NCBI RefSeq assembly: GCF_051201685.1
Contig: NZ_CP179213.1
Coordinates: 2,542,001-2,606,000 of the forward strand
Direction: 5' to 3'
DNA length: 64,000 nucleotides
Source: Luminiphilus sp051201685
GTDB lineage: Bacteria; Pseudomonadota; Gammaproteobacteria; Pseudomonadales; Halieaceae
Both the position numbers and the translations under genes were made by a program. Of this stretch, positions 36,270 through 44,608 are shown piece after piece. How positions within the stretch are numbered: position 1 is the stretch's first letter; each line of letters starts with the position of its first letter. The notes below the pieces were generated by a model. The model was given only the letters and a program-made list of their open reading frames with translations. It made no database searches and was not told the origin of the DNA.

Positions 36270-36478
36270 AAGCTCTCTGGAGGGTATTTATAAAGGCTTG
36301 AGTGTAGCGAATCTCCGCTCAATGCCACAAATACAGGCACCCGTTGCCGTCGGCAAACCTCCAAAGCCTCTTTCTCATAGATAGGCCCTTTCGCGGGGCC
36401 GCTAGATTGCAACGGATCCATGAATACGCTCAGCTCGCTGTGTCTTTCTCCAGAAACAAGCGCTAACACCCGCAGCAA
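36266..36478 (-). CDS. small hypothetical protein upstream of msrA
   Basis: A frame of 70 codons from TTG (or about 51 from the ATG at 36421) that ends in an ATGA overlap with msrA. The overlap suggests a translated upstream partner; the sequence, with YEKEALEVCRRQ and VPVFVALSGD, is not one I recognise. No signal peptide or membrane helix. It may be spurious. The stretch 36479-36568 holds nothing else I can support. Confidence 0.35.
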   Translation of the reverse strand: MLRVLALVSGERHSELSVFMDPLQSSGPAKGPIYEKEALEVCRRQRVPVFVALSGDSLHSSLYKYPPESL

Positions 36479-36673
36479 GGTGATTCTGAGCCAAAACTCC
36501 GCGGAGTTAGACTTGACCGGCGGCGCCGATCAATGTCTCATCACCACTTCACTTCGCGACAAAGATAGTCTCTCATCAGCAAAGATATCACCTCTAAAAC
36601 CTCTAGGTCTGACGTTGCAGCCTTCGTCGGTAAAGCCAAGGCCATACGAGCAATTAGCAGTCGACAGTCGAGA

Positions 36674-37264
36674 TTGGTTTTCGCCCTCGACGCCACCGCT
36701 AGCCGAGAGGCAACCTGGCAGACAGCGCGACGTCATCACCGTGAGCTATACAATGCCACGGCCGACGCTTCCGGCTTGGCTGTTCAGCTCTGTTATTACA
36801 GGGGTGTCCATGAGTTTCACGCGAGCCCTTGGTTAACCTCAGGACAAGAGCTGTGCGACCGTATGGATCGAGTGGCCTGCGAGGGCGGCCCTACACAAAT
36901 TGCTCGCTTACTCAGCCACTACCTCGAGATAGGTACTCCCGCAACACCTGTGAGAGCTCTAATTTTCATCGGAGACGCTGTAGAAGAGCGGCCCGAGTCT
37001 TTACTTGGCTTAGCTGGTCAATGCCGCTTAAAAGGGCAGCCGATTTTTACTTTCCAAGAGGGTTCTGATCCGGCGGCGACACGCATTTTTTCTGAAATTG
37101 CCCGAGTCAGTGGTGGGGCCTATGCCGCTCTTGGTGGGCATAGCGGGGAGACACTGCAACGGTTACTGGCAGCAGTCGCGCGTTATGCAACGGGGGGCCG
37201 GCAGGCGCTCACTCAATCCGGCACTGAGAGTGATAGAATGCTGCTTTCCCAGCTGCCCAAATAA
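36674..37264 (+). CDS. von Willebrand factor A-like domain protein
   Basis: 196 residues from TTG; a VWA/Rossmann fold beginning directly with FALDATASRE, where DATAS is a variant of the metal-coordinating DxSxS (MIDAS) motif, and later VRALIFIGDAVEE. The same frame reads on upstream to a stop at 36566-36568, and the added residues (RSDVAAFVGKAKAI) look coding, but no ATG, GTG or TTG exists there, so the N-terminus is likely mis-called or a start base is wrong. It precedes a membrane J-domain protein, a VWA/DnaJ pairing that recurs in proteobacteria. No known activity. Confidence 0.75.
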   Translation: MVFALDATASREATWQTARRHHRELYNATADASGLAVQLCYYRGVHEFHASPWLTSGQELCDRMDRVACEGGPTQIARLLSHYLEIGTPATPVRALIFIGDAVEERPESLLGLAGQCRLKGQPIFTFQEGSDPAATRIFSEIARVSGGAYAALGGHSGETLQRLLAAVARYATGGRQALTQSGTESDRMLLSQLPK

Positions 37265-37302
37265 ATTTAGAGCAGCTCCACCAATACGGACACCCCGGAA
37301 CC

Positions 37303-38031
37303 GTGCCAAGAATCGTCTTACTACTCGCCATTGTCATAGCCCTAGTGCTGCTCGTGCGCCGAATTCAGTCCATGCCGCCCCACAAGCGCCGCGGTGGCTA
37401 TGTTCAGCTGATACTCGGTGCTGCAGCACTTGCTGCGATCGTACTTACTGCAATGGGGAAAATGCATTGGGTCGGTGCTGCCCTCACCGGTCTGTTAGTA
37501 GCCGCACGGCAAAGCTTACCGATATTGATACGCGCCTTTCCGCTGTTACAACAATGGTCGCGCAAGACGCCCCCTCCCACCGGTCAGCACTCTGAAGTCA
37601 AAACCAACTTACTTCGAATGACCTTAGATCACAGTAGCGGTGAACTTCAAGGAGAGGTGCTTGACGGCCCTTTCACTGACTGGACGCTGGAGGAAATGAC
37701 TCGAGAACAACTCCAGACGCTGCTTAGCTACTGCCAAGAACAGGATGCAGATTCAGAGCAACTCTTGCTCAGCTACCTAGAGCAGCGTTTCCCTGATGGC
37801 TGGCAGCAAGATGAAGCTGGTGATACAAGCCAACATGCCTCATCCGGCTCTATGACTCGTAGCGAGGCTCTCGCTGTGCTGGGCTTAGGTGAAGATGCTA
37901 CCCGAGACGATATTGTGTCGTCCCATCGAAGTCTGATTCAAAAAATCCACCCCGATCGTGGTGGAAATGACTATCTGGCCGCTAAAATTAACGAAGCTAA
38001 AGATTTTTTGATCAAAGAATCAGTTAGTTAA
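37303..38031 (+). CDS. membrane-anchored J-domain protein
   Basis: 242 residues from GTG. Hydrophobic segments lie at about 3-18, 34-50 and 54-70; a soluble linker follows, and the C-terminus (about 185-242) is a J-domain with the HPD motif at 216-218 (KIHPDRGG), the layout of DnaJ-like TIM14 proteins. J-domains stimulate DnaK ATPase, so this should recruit Hsp70 to the inner membrane. Follows the VWA gene by 38 bases. Its client is unknown. Confidence 0.88.
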   Translation: MPRIVLLLAIVIALVLLVRRIQSMPPHKRRGGYVQLILGAAALAAIVLTAMGKMHWVGAALTGLLVAARQSLPILIRAFPLLQQWSRKTPPPTGQHSEVKTNLLRMTLDHSSGELQGEVLDGPFTDWTLEEMTREQLQTLLSYCQEQDADSEQLLLSYLEQRFPDGWQQDEAGDTSQHASSGSMTRSEALAVLGLGEDATRDDIVSSHRSLIQKIHPDRGGNDYLAAKINEAKDFLIKESVS

Positions 38032-38067
38032 TAAATCTCTGTAACGTCACAAATACCAAGGTATCTC

Positions 38068-38403
38068 ATGAGCTCCGTTTTTATTGTTAGTAATCACCAT
38101 GGCCATTACTGGGGCCGGGGTAAGCGCTGGGTCGATGGGCAGGACAGCAGTCGCGTTCTCGCTCTGACACACCGCGATGAAGCTGTTAACAGCGTCTTTG
38201 AGTTGAGTTCTAAAGACGTGCTTCTTCGTTGTGACATTCTCACATTGAACCTTGTGGACGGTAAGCTGCCCAAATTGGAAGTGTCGAGCATTCCATTACC
38301 GGACGCCGAGGATGAGGCGAAGCAAAATGGCCAAGAGGAATTAGACGTGGCGCCCCTTGAAAAAGCGTCATCGACCCCGATCTCTACAACGGCAGAGAAT
38401 TAA
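38068..38403 (+). CDS. conserved small protein of unknown function
   Basis: 111 residues, no signal peptide or membrane helix. The start reads SSVFIVSNHHGHYWGRGKRWVDG, a hydrophobic strand followed by a His/Gly/Trp-rich basic region; residues 75-111 are acidic and low-complexity. AAGG precedes the ATG by 7 bases. Not recognised by me. It lies 36 bases after the J-domain gene and 17 before htpX. Confidence 0.65.
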   Translation: MSSVFIVSNHHGHYWGRGKRWVDGQDSSRVLALTHRDEAVNSVFELSSKDVLLRCDILTLNLVDGKLPKLEVSSIPLPDAEDEAKQNGQEELDVAPLEKASSTPISTTAEN

Positions 38404-38420
38404 ACCGGAGAAACCTGACA

Positions 38421-39299
38421 TTGCGCATTCTTTTATTTTTAGGAACCAACCTGGCTGTTTTAATTTTGGTAGGTCTGGTTTTCAATTTACTGGGGTTTAG
38501 TGGCGTACTCGAGGCCAATGGGGTAGATCTCAATCTCTCTGCTCTGTTGGTCTTCTGCGCGCTCTTCGGCTTCGGTGGTGCCATTATTTCCTTACTACTG
38601 TCCAAATGGATGGCTAAGAGAGGAACCGGCACTGTCATTCTCGAACAGGCCGGGAATCAAGATGAGCAATGGTTACTCGACACTGTCGGCAGTTTGGCAA
38701 CACAAGCGGGCATTAAAATGCCAGAAGTTGGTATTTTCCCCTCAGAGTCAGCCAACGCCTTTGCAACGGGCTGGAATCGAAATGATGCTCTGGTAGCTGT
38801 GAGCAGTGGGCTGCTCCAACGCTTCTCCCCCAACGAAGTGCGTGCAGTACTTGCCCATGAGCTGGGTCACGTAGCCAACGGCGACATGGTGACGCTGACG
38901 TTGATTCAAGGCGTGGTAAATACCTTTGTGATGTTCGCTGCGCGCATTATCGGTCATACCATAGACCGAGTTGTCTTCAAGAACGAGCGTGGTTACGGCA
39001 TCGGTTACTTCATCGTGACCATCGTGGCTGAAATCGCACTGGGATTTTTGGCCAGCATGGTGGTGATGAAATTCTCTCGATGGCGAGAATATCGTGCCGA
39101 TGCGGCAGGAGCTGGCCTGACCACGCGGCAGGATATGATCGCAGCCTTGCAACGGTTACGTACCGATCAGGGACACATTAGCGAGCTCCCGGGTGAACTC
39201 ACCGCCTTTGGTATTCGCTTAGGCAAGGCAGGCTTTGCTGATTTATTTCGATCACACCCCTCGCTTGAGGATCGTATTATGGCACTGCAAAACCCATGA
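38421..39299 (+). CDS. htpX: membrane zinc metalloprotease HtpX
   Basis: 292 residues. M48 protease that degrades damaged inner-membrane proteins, in partnership with FtsH. Two N-terminal helices (about 3-24 and 40-60), the catalytic HELGH at 146-150 and the downstream third ligand near REYRADAAG. The start is TTG, supported by GGAG 10 bases upstream and by the alignment with MRIALF of known HtpX. The stop overlaps the DegS-like gene by 4 bases. Confidence 0.96.
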   Translation: MRILLFLGTNLAVLILVGLVFNLLGFSGVLEANGVDLNLSALLVFCALFGFGGAIISLLLSKWMAKRGTGTVILEQAGNQDEQWLLDTVGSLATQAGIKMPEVGIFPSESANAFATGWNRNDALVAVSSGLLQRFSPNEVRAVLAHELGHVANGDMVTLTLIQGVVNTFVMFAARIIGHTIDRVVFKNERGYGIGYFIVTIVAEIALGFLASMVVMKFSRWREYRADAAGAGLTTRQDMIAALQRLRTDQGHISELPGELTAFGIRLGKAGFADLFRSHPSLEDRIMALQNP

Positions 39300-40375
39300 G
39301 AATTTTCCTCCACGCCCTGCAGCATTGGCCCGCAGTAATATTGCTAACTTGCTGTGTGATTTACAGCGCCATCTCGCGGGCAGGTCCCGAGGTCGACTAT
39401 TTGACCTTTGCTACAAACGACGAAAAAAACACGACAGATATTTTTAGCCAGGCAAGCCCAGCTGTGGTGTCGGTCACCAGTAGTGCGCTTCGTCGAACCA
39501 TGTTTTCACCCAATGTTCTTGAAGTCCCTCAAGGTGCTGGCTCAGGATTTATATGGAGCAAGGACGGCCTGATCGTCACCAATTTTCATGTGATTTCTGG
39601 CGCCGATAAACTTACCGTAACCATTGCTGATGAGGATTTTTCCGCGGAGGTCGTAGGAGTTGCTCCTGAGCGAGATCTTGCCGTACTGCGACTTTCAGAG
39701 CGACCTGATGACCTCACCGTTTTACCTTTGGGTGATTCTGCAGAACTATCCGTCGGCCGCAAAGTACTGGCAATCGGCAATCCATTTGGCCTCGATACCA
39801 GCCTGACTATTGGTATCGTAAGCGCATTAGATCGAGAGATTCGCTCTCCCAGCAACCGTACAATCAGCGGCGTTATCCAAACAGATGCCGCAATAAACCC
39901 AGGAAATTCAGGCGGGCCGCTCCTGAATTCCTTAGGGCAGTTAGTAGGCGTGAACACCGCTATTTACTCCCCCAGCGGCGGCAGTGCCGGCATCGGGTTT
40001 GCGATTCCTGTGAATTTAGTCAAAGAAGTCGTCCCACAGCTCATTGCTTACGGCAAGATCTTGCGTCCGGTCCTCGGGGTTGAGCTAGCCAGCGACCGCT
40101 GGACACGGCGTTACGGCATTGGAGGTGTTGCGATCATAAGAGTGCTTCGCGGACTCCCAGCGGCAGAGGCCGGAATGCAGGGGGCCACCCGAAATCGACG
40201 GGGTGAAATTGTTCTTGGCGACATCATTACCCACATTGAAGATCAACCTATTCGCAGCCAAGACGACTACTTATCAGCGCTAGAAAAGTACAAGGTGGGA
40301 GATTCAATTTCACTGACCGCTAAACGTGGCGATGACATTAAGCGTTTCAACGTCACCCTGTCAGAGACCCGCTAA
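39296..40375 (+). CDS. DegS/DegQ-like periplasmic serine protease with one PDZ domain
   Basis: 359 residues. An N-terminal membrane anchor or signal (about 10-27), a trypsin-like domain with His98 (TNFHVIS), Asp127 (ERDLAVL) and Ser205 (GNSGGP), and one PDZ domain from about 260. One PDZ plus an uncleaved-looking anchor fits DegS or AlgW, which senses misfolded outer-membrane proteins and starts the sigma-E response. It is coupled to htpX by ATGA. Confidence 0.9.
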   Translation: MRIFLHALQHWPAVILLTCCVIYSAISRAGPEVDYLTFATNDEKNTTDIFSQASPAVVSVTSSALRRTMFSPNVLEVPQGAGSGFIWSKDGLIVTNFHVISGADKLTVTIADEDFSAEVVGVAPERDLAVLRLSERPDDLTVLPLGDSAELSVGRKVLAIGNPFGLDTSLTIGIVSALDREIRSPSNRTISGVIQTDAAINPGNSGGPLLNSLGQLVGVNTAIYSPSGGSAGIGFAIPVNLVKEVVPQLIAYGKILRPVLGVELASDRWTRRYGIGGVAIIRVLRGLPAAEAGMQGATRNRRGEIVLGDIITHIEDQPIRSQDDYLSALEKYKVGDSISLTAKRGDDIKRFNVTLSETR

Positions 40376-40506
40376 TGACGCCGACAAAATGGCTCTTGGG
40401 CGCCGTGGCCATGATCATCATCGCCTTTATTCAGTTTTGGCCGGCGTCTCTACCAGTGGCCAACTCTCAGGATCCAAATCCTGCTGCGGCAACCGAGAGT
40501 GATTAA
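40375..40506 (+). CDS. 43-residue predicted membrane microprotein
   Basis: The ATG at 40375 overlaps the stop codon of the DegS-like gene as TAATG, a usual coupling signal. The product has a short Lys-containing N-terminus (MTPTKW), one hydrophobic helix (about residues 7-22) and a polar Asp/Glu-ending tail. It overlaps in antisense the last 80 bases of the convergent symporter gene. No relatives are recalled. The codon pattern cannot be tested because it overlaps another gene. Confidence 0.5.
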   Translation: MTPTKWLLGAVAMIIIAFIQFWPASLPVANSQDPNPAAATESD

Positions 40507-41839
40507 ACGTCGAATTAGAGACGCCGCCCCGTGATTCAAAGTCCCGCAGAAGCGACATTCCCACTGGGAATAAAGCCCACAAGGCCAAGAGATTTACAAC
40601 GGCCAACAGCCCCATCGTGAGGTCGGAAAAGCTGAAAATCGTGGTCATATCTTGCAGCGACGCCCAAGCAATCAAAGCCAAAACAGCCAAGCGAAAACAG
40701 TTAATCGTGATCTTCGGACTGATGTCGAAATAAGCGATGCTGTTCTCACCCAAATAACAGTTGTAAGCGATACTACTGGTCGCAAATAACACCAAAGCAA
40801 TACTCACTAGGGGCTCACCGATCGGGCCAATATGAGTAGCGAGGGCGCGTTGCGTTAGCGCTATTCCTTCAACCCCCTCTGCCCCCGGCTGATACAGCGG
40901 CGAGAGTAAGATGATCATGGCAGTGCAAGTACATAGAACGATGGTGTCGATAAAGACGCTCAAACCTTGAATAAGGCCTTGTGACATTGGATGGGCGACG
41001 TCCGCCACAGCGGCCACGTTAGGTGCAGTGCCCAAGCCCGCCTCATTGGAAAATAAGCCGCGTCTAGCGCCCTGCATAACTGCAGCGGCAATCCCCCCGC
41101 CAATTACCTCGTCAAAACCGAAAGCCGACGACATGATAAGCGCGAATGCTGAGGGCACCTGGCTGATATTCACGATGAGAACAGTCATGGCCACACCGAA
41201 ATATCCCAAAACCATAAGGGGCACAATAAACTCAGAGAAGACGGCGATGCGACGAATGCCGCCAAAGATCACGAATGCCATTAAAGTTGTTAGCGCGGCT
41301 CCAGTCTGCCAGGCAGAAACGCCAAAAGCTGACTCTACCGACTGTGTAATGGCGTAAGCCTGTACCGCGTTAAAACCTAGGCCTAGCGTGACCAAAAGCA
41401 ATAGCGAGTACACCACCGGCATTACGCGCCAGCCTAACCCGTAGCGCATATAAAACGCCGGCCCACCGCGAAAATCATTAACGCCATGACGGCGTTTGAA
41501 CAGTTGTGCCAAAGAGCACTCGAATACACTCGTCGCCATTCCCAGCAACGCAATGAGCCACATCCAAAACAGCGCACCCGGGCCACCGAGGGTAATCGCC
41601 ACCGCAACCCCCGCAATGTTGCCACCACCGACACGGCCCGCAACACTCACCAACAGCGCCTGAAACCCGGAGATGCCCTGTTTATTGCCGACTGAGCGAC
41701 TTACCCAAAGCTGGGCGAACATCGCCCTAAATAAACGGACCTGCACGAACCGAGACGCGAGAGTAAAACGTAACCCGACTAACAAAAGTGCCGCTATGAG
41801 GACGTAGGTCCACAACCAGTCAGTAAGCGTTGCTAACAT
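40427..41839 (-). CDS. alanine/glycine:cation symporter (AGCS family)
   Basis: 470 residues with about ten membrane helices. AGCS signatures include RVGGGNIAGVAVAITLGGPGALFWMW and FSNEAGLGTAPN. It couples Na+ or H+ entry to import of Ala, Gly or D-Ala; the substrate cannot be fixed. It lies 9 bases after the NSS-family transporter, so both should be co-transcribed. The C-terminal 25 residues overlap the microprotein gene in antisense. Confidence 0.92.
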   Translation of the reverse strand: MLATLTDWLWTYVLIAALLLVGLRFTLASRFVQVRLFRAMFAQLWVSRSVGNKQGISGFQALLVSVAGRVGGGNIAGVAVAITLGGPGALFWMWLIALLGMATSVFECSLAQLFKRRHGVNDFRGGPAFYMRYGLGWRVMPVVYSLLLLVTLGLGFNAVQAYAITQSVESAFGVSAWQTGAALTTLMAFVIFGGIRRIAVFSEFIVPLMVLGYFGVAMTVLIVNISQVPSAFALIMSSAFGFDEVIGGGIAAAVMQGARRGLFSNEAGLGTAPNVAAVADVAHPMSQGLIQGLSVFIDTIVLCTCTAMIILLSPLYQPGAEGVEGIALTQRALATHIGPIGEPLVSIALVLFATSSIAYNCYLGENSIAYFDISPKITINCFRLAVLALIAWASLQDMTTIFSFSDLTMGLLAVVNLLALWALFPVGMSLLRDFESRGGVSNSTFNHSRLPQQDLDPESWPLVETPAKTE

Positions 41840-41848
41840 CGAAGTTCC

Positions 41849-43195
41849 TTAGATCAAGCCTGAAATTAGGATAAAGGCAATGGCAGGAACCGCCACGTAA
41901 CGCACAAGCTGACGCCACAGCGAATAAACGAAAGGCGTAGTGCCTAGTTCATCCTCGCTGTGTTCCCTGAGCATAAACCATCCGGCGAAGGTGGCGATAA
42001 GTAAGCCCCCTGCAGGCAGTAAGACCTTATCGGGAATGGCAAAGGCCACGTCATTAAAGTTAAACCCTACCACGGTGTAGTCAGACCAAACGCCGTAGGA
42101 CAACACGCTGGCGACACTACAAAAAGTTACGGCTGCGACGACCGCAGCTGAGCTAAGGTGACGATGTAATGCAAACCGTTCGCTTACCCATGCCGTGACC
42201 GACTCCAACAAGCCCACCATGCTGGTGATTCCGGCGACGGCAAGCATGATAAAAAATAGCGTCGCAAAAACATGTCCGCCCGGCATTTGGGCAAAGGCAA
42301 CAGGCAATGTTTTGAAAATAAGTCCGGCACCACTGGCAATATCTAGGCCGTGGTGAAACACCGCAGGAAACACAACAAATCCAGCGAGCAGCGCCACCAG
42401 AGTATCGGCGAGAACGACAATAACAGCGGCGCGCGTTATTGAAAAACCCTTGGGTAGGTATGCGCCATAAGTCATCATTCCTCCCATAGCGACCCCTAGA
42501 GAGAAAAAGGCCTGCCCCACGGCTGCCAACAAGGTGTCAGGCCCCACTTTACTGAAGTCAGGTGTGAACAACCATTCCAATGTCTCGACAAAACCGCCTG
42601 CAAAAGCGTTATAAATGCTCAGTCCAATAAGCAGCGCGAACATAAGGGGCATCATCACCGTTACCGCACGCTCAATACCCCCTTTCACCCCGGAGAAGAT
42701 AATCGTACCCACAATAAGATTGCCCAGTAACGTCCAAAACAGCATGCCACCACTGTTCGCCAACAAGGCATCAAACGCCTGAGATGAAGTGCCAGCATCG
42801 ACACCCACAAAACCTGTCATGGCGGCTTTCGATAAGTACGATAGAACCCAACCCACCACCACCGCGTAAGTAATCGCGATCGCAAATGCCGTGAGAACAC
42901 CCATGCCTCCCACAAAGCGCCAGTGCCTAGAGCGACCCGACTCCTCAGCAACACGCGCCATCGACTCGGGGGGACTGCTCTGTCCGCGACGACCAACAAC
43001 AAGCTCTGCGACCAGACAGGGCACACCAATACAAAATGCGCAAAATAAGTAAATTAGAACGAAGGCAGAGCCGCCATTTTCACCCGTAACGTAGGGGAAT
43101 CTCCAAATATTGCCCAAGCCCACGGCAAACCCAACCGACGCCATAATGAAGGAAAAACGACTGGAGAAGTGTGCACTACCGCTAGCAGCTGTCAT
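41849..43195 (-). CDS. neurotransmitter:sodium symporter family transporter
   Basis: 448 residues, LeuT fold with about 11-12 helices. The family signature GLGNIWRFPYVTGENGGSAF fills about residues 26-45 (Na1/Na2 and substrate site). Imports an unknown amino acid or amine with Na+. AAGGAA lies 9 bases before its ATG. The 199-base gap to gspN (43196-43394) shows a GAGTCG/CGACTC dyad and A/T-rich promoter-like bases but no clear riboswitch. Confidence 0.92.
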   Translation of the reverse strand: MTAASGSAHFSSRFSFIMASVGFAVGLGNIWRFPYVTGENGGSAFVLIYLFCAFCIGVPCLVAELVVGRRGQSSPPESMARVAEESGRSRHWRFVGGMGVLTAFAIAITYAVVVGWVLSYLSKAAMTGFVGVDAGTSSQAFDALLANSGGMLFWTLLGNLIVGTIIFSGVKGGIERAVTVMMPLMFALLIGLSIYNAFAGGFVETLEWLFTPDFSKVGPDTLLAAVGQAFFSLGVAMGGMMTYGAYLPKGFSITRAAVIVVLADTLVALLAGFVVFPAVFHHGLDIASGAGLIFKTLPVAFAQMPGGHVFATLFFIMLAVAGITSMVGLLESVTAWVSERFALHRHLSSAAVVAAVTFCSVASVLSYGVWSDYTVVGFNFNDVAFAIPDKVLLPAGGLLIATFAGWFMLREHSEDELGTTPFVYSLWRQLVRYVAVPAIAFILISGLI

Positions 43196-43394
43196 TGTTA
43201 GAATTTCCTTTTTTATAATCTGCGCGTGTTTTTTGGGTCATGCTTTATTAGAGTCGCCGCGGCCTTTTCAACAGCACCACCGACTCCCGCCGTCTTCATC
43301 ATGCCCGCTGACGGAGACACCCACATCAATGACCGACAGGCTTTAAAGTCCAACGAGTGACGTCCCACTAGGGTAACCCACAAAGCCCTGCACC

Positions 43395-44135
43395 CTACAA
43401 ACGACCTTCTATCACCATATCAAATCCGGTGGCCGATGGGACCGCCAATAATTGAAGTGCATTGGCTAATTCTGGATCTCTTGTTGCAGGCCCTGACAGA
43501 TCGAGGTCTATTTTATAGTTGCTTGCTGCGACCACAACATCTCCCGCCGCAATAAGCGCTCCTGACAGAGTCGTGACGCGCCCCTGCAAAGCATCCTTGT
43601 TGTCTGACACCACCAGTTGGTAATCACCCAAAGGCACGTCACCAGCTGCTGCAGCCCAAACAGCACCCTCCCAAACAAGTTCTCCTTCAAGTGATAGGAC
43701 CTGATTTGAGGCTATCGCTATTTCAGAAAAGTCAGCAATCACGCGCCCACCAATATAAAGAGGCAAAAACTGACGAACCAAGCCACTGTCAAAGCTAGCG
43801 TAGAAATCTCTTACTACAACGGTGCCCGCTAGCTTCCTTGTTACTGCACCGGCCAGTTGCTGCCCTCCCCAATCCACGCTTATCGTGATCGTAGGCTGTA
43901 ACAGCACGAGAGACAGCGGCGACAAATGCCAACTCACCCGTCCAAGAATCAAGCTCCCCCCGTCCAACTTAAAAACTCCCCGGGCGGCCTTACCTGTCCA
44001 AAGCGAGCCTGAAACAGCATCGAGCGCCAACCGTTCAGGCAGCAATACCCCTACTAACCTTGCAGGTGCTAGTCCCACAAAAAAGCAAATCAACAAACCC
44101 AGCAAGATCAGGGTGGTGCGCCGGGTCACCTTCAC
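43395..44135 (-). CDS. gspN: type II secretion system protein N
   Basis: 246 residues. One N-terminal membrane helix (about 5-30) then a beta-rich periplasmic domain; GspN is an accessory protein of the Out/Gsp system, structurally like part of AsmA-type lipid-bridge proteins. Last gene of the complete gspC-N operon. Overlaps gspM by 4 bases. Confidence 0.85.
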   Translation of the reverse strand: MKVTRRTTLILLGLLICFFVGLAPARLVGVLLPERLALDAVSGSLWTGKAARGVFKLDGGSLILGRVSWHLSPLSLVLLQPTITISVDWGGQQLAGAVTRKLAGTVVVRDFYASFDSGLVRQFLPLYIGGRVIADFSEIAIASNQVLSLEGELVWEGAVWAAAAGDVPLGDYQLVVSDNKDALQGRVTTLSGALIAAGDVVVAASNYKIDLDLSGPATRDPELANALQLLAVPSATGFDMVIEGRL

Positions 44136-44608
44136 CTCGGATCAGCAACGCGGATTGTTGCATTGACGCCACCCGAGCCGCTGCTTCGCACGATTGCCGC
44201 ATCGATGACCAACAACCCCTCGGTGATCTCTAACCGATACAACCACTTCGCCAGCGCATCATATTCTATTGACTCAAAGCGCACCTGCACCTCGCCACGG
44301 CTGTTAGGTTGAAGCCGCCTAACGACGAGTCCCTCGAGCTTGCTGATTCGACTGATCGCAGCTGTGAGGCTGCTTCGATCAGATGACTCCGTCGCAGAGC
44401 GCAGGGCGATAAGGCGAGTCGCTTTCGCATCAACACGAGTGAGAACCTCGGAAGCCAATTCATTGTTGCGTGCCATCTGCTGTTTTGCGGCAGACGCCGG
44501 CAACATGATCAACTGCACGATCAGCCAAACACCGACGGCAAAAACCATCAATAGCAAATAGAGTTGCTCACGCCGGGGTCGGTCGGTGAACCAGTCACGC
44601 ACGATCAT
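44132..44608 (-). CDS. gspM: type II secretion system protein M
   Basis: 158 residues: a short cytoplasmic start, one membrane helix (about 18-40), a coiled region and a small periplasmic ferredoxin-like fold. GspM with GspL forms the inner-membrane platform. Overlaps gspL by 4 bases. Confidence 0.88.
   Translation of the reverse strand: MIVRDWFTDRPRREQLYLLLMVFAVGVWLIVQLIMLPASAAKQQMARNNELASEVLTRVDAKATRLIALRSATESSDRSSLTAAISRISKLEGLVVRRLQPNSRGEVQVRFESIEYDALAKWLYRLEITEGLLVIDAAIVRSSGSGGVNATIRVADPR

Noticed and set aside
36420..36836. A 138-codon plus-strand frame over the msrA-VWA gap
   Set aside because: It overlaps the VWA gene in another frame, ends within it and has a low-complexity Ser/Pro-rich sequence with no known domain.
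43196..43394. A glycine riboswitch before the amino-acid transporters
   Set aside because: The tandem aptamer core motifs were not found; only a GAGTCG/CGACTC dyad is visible.
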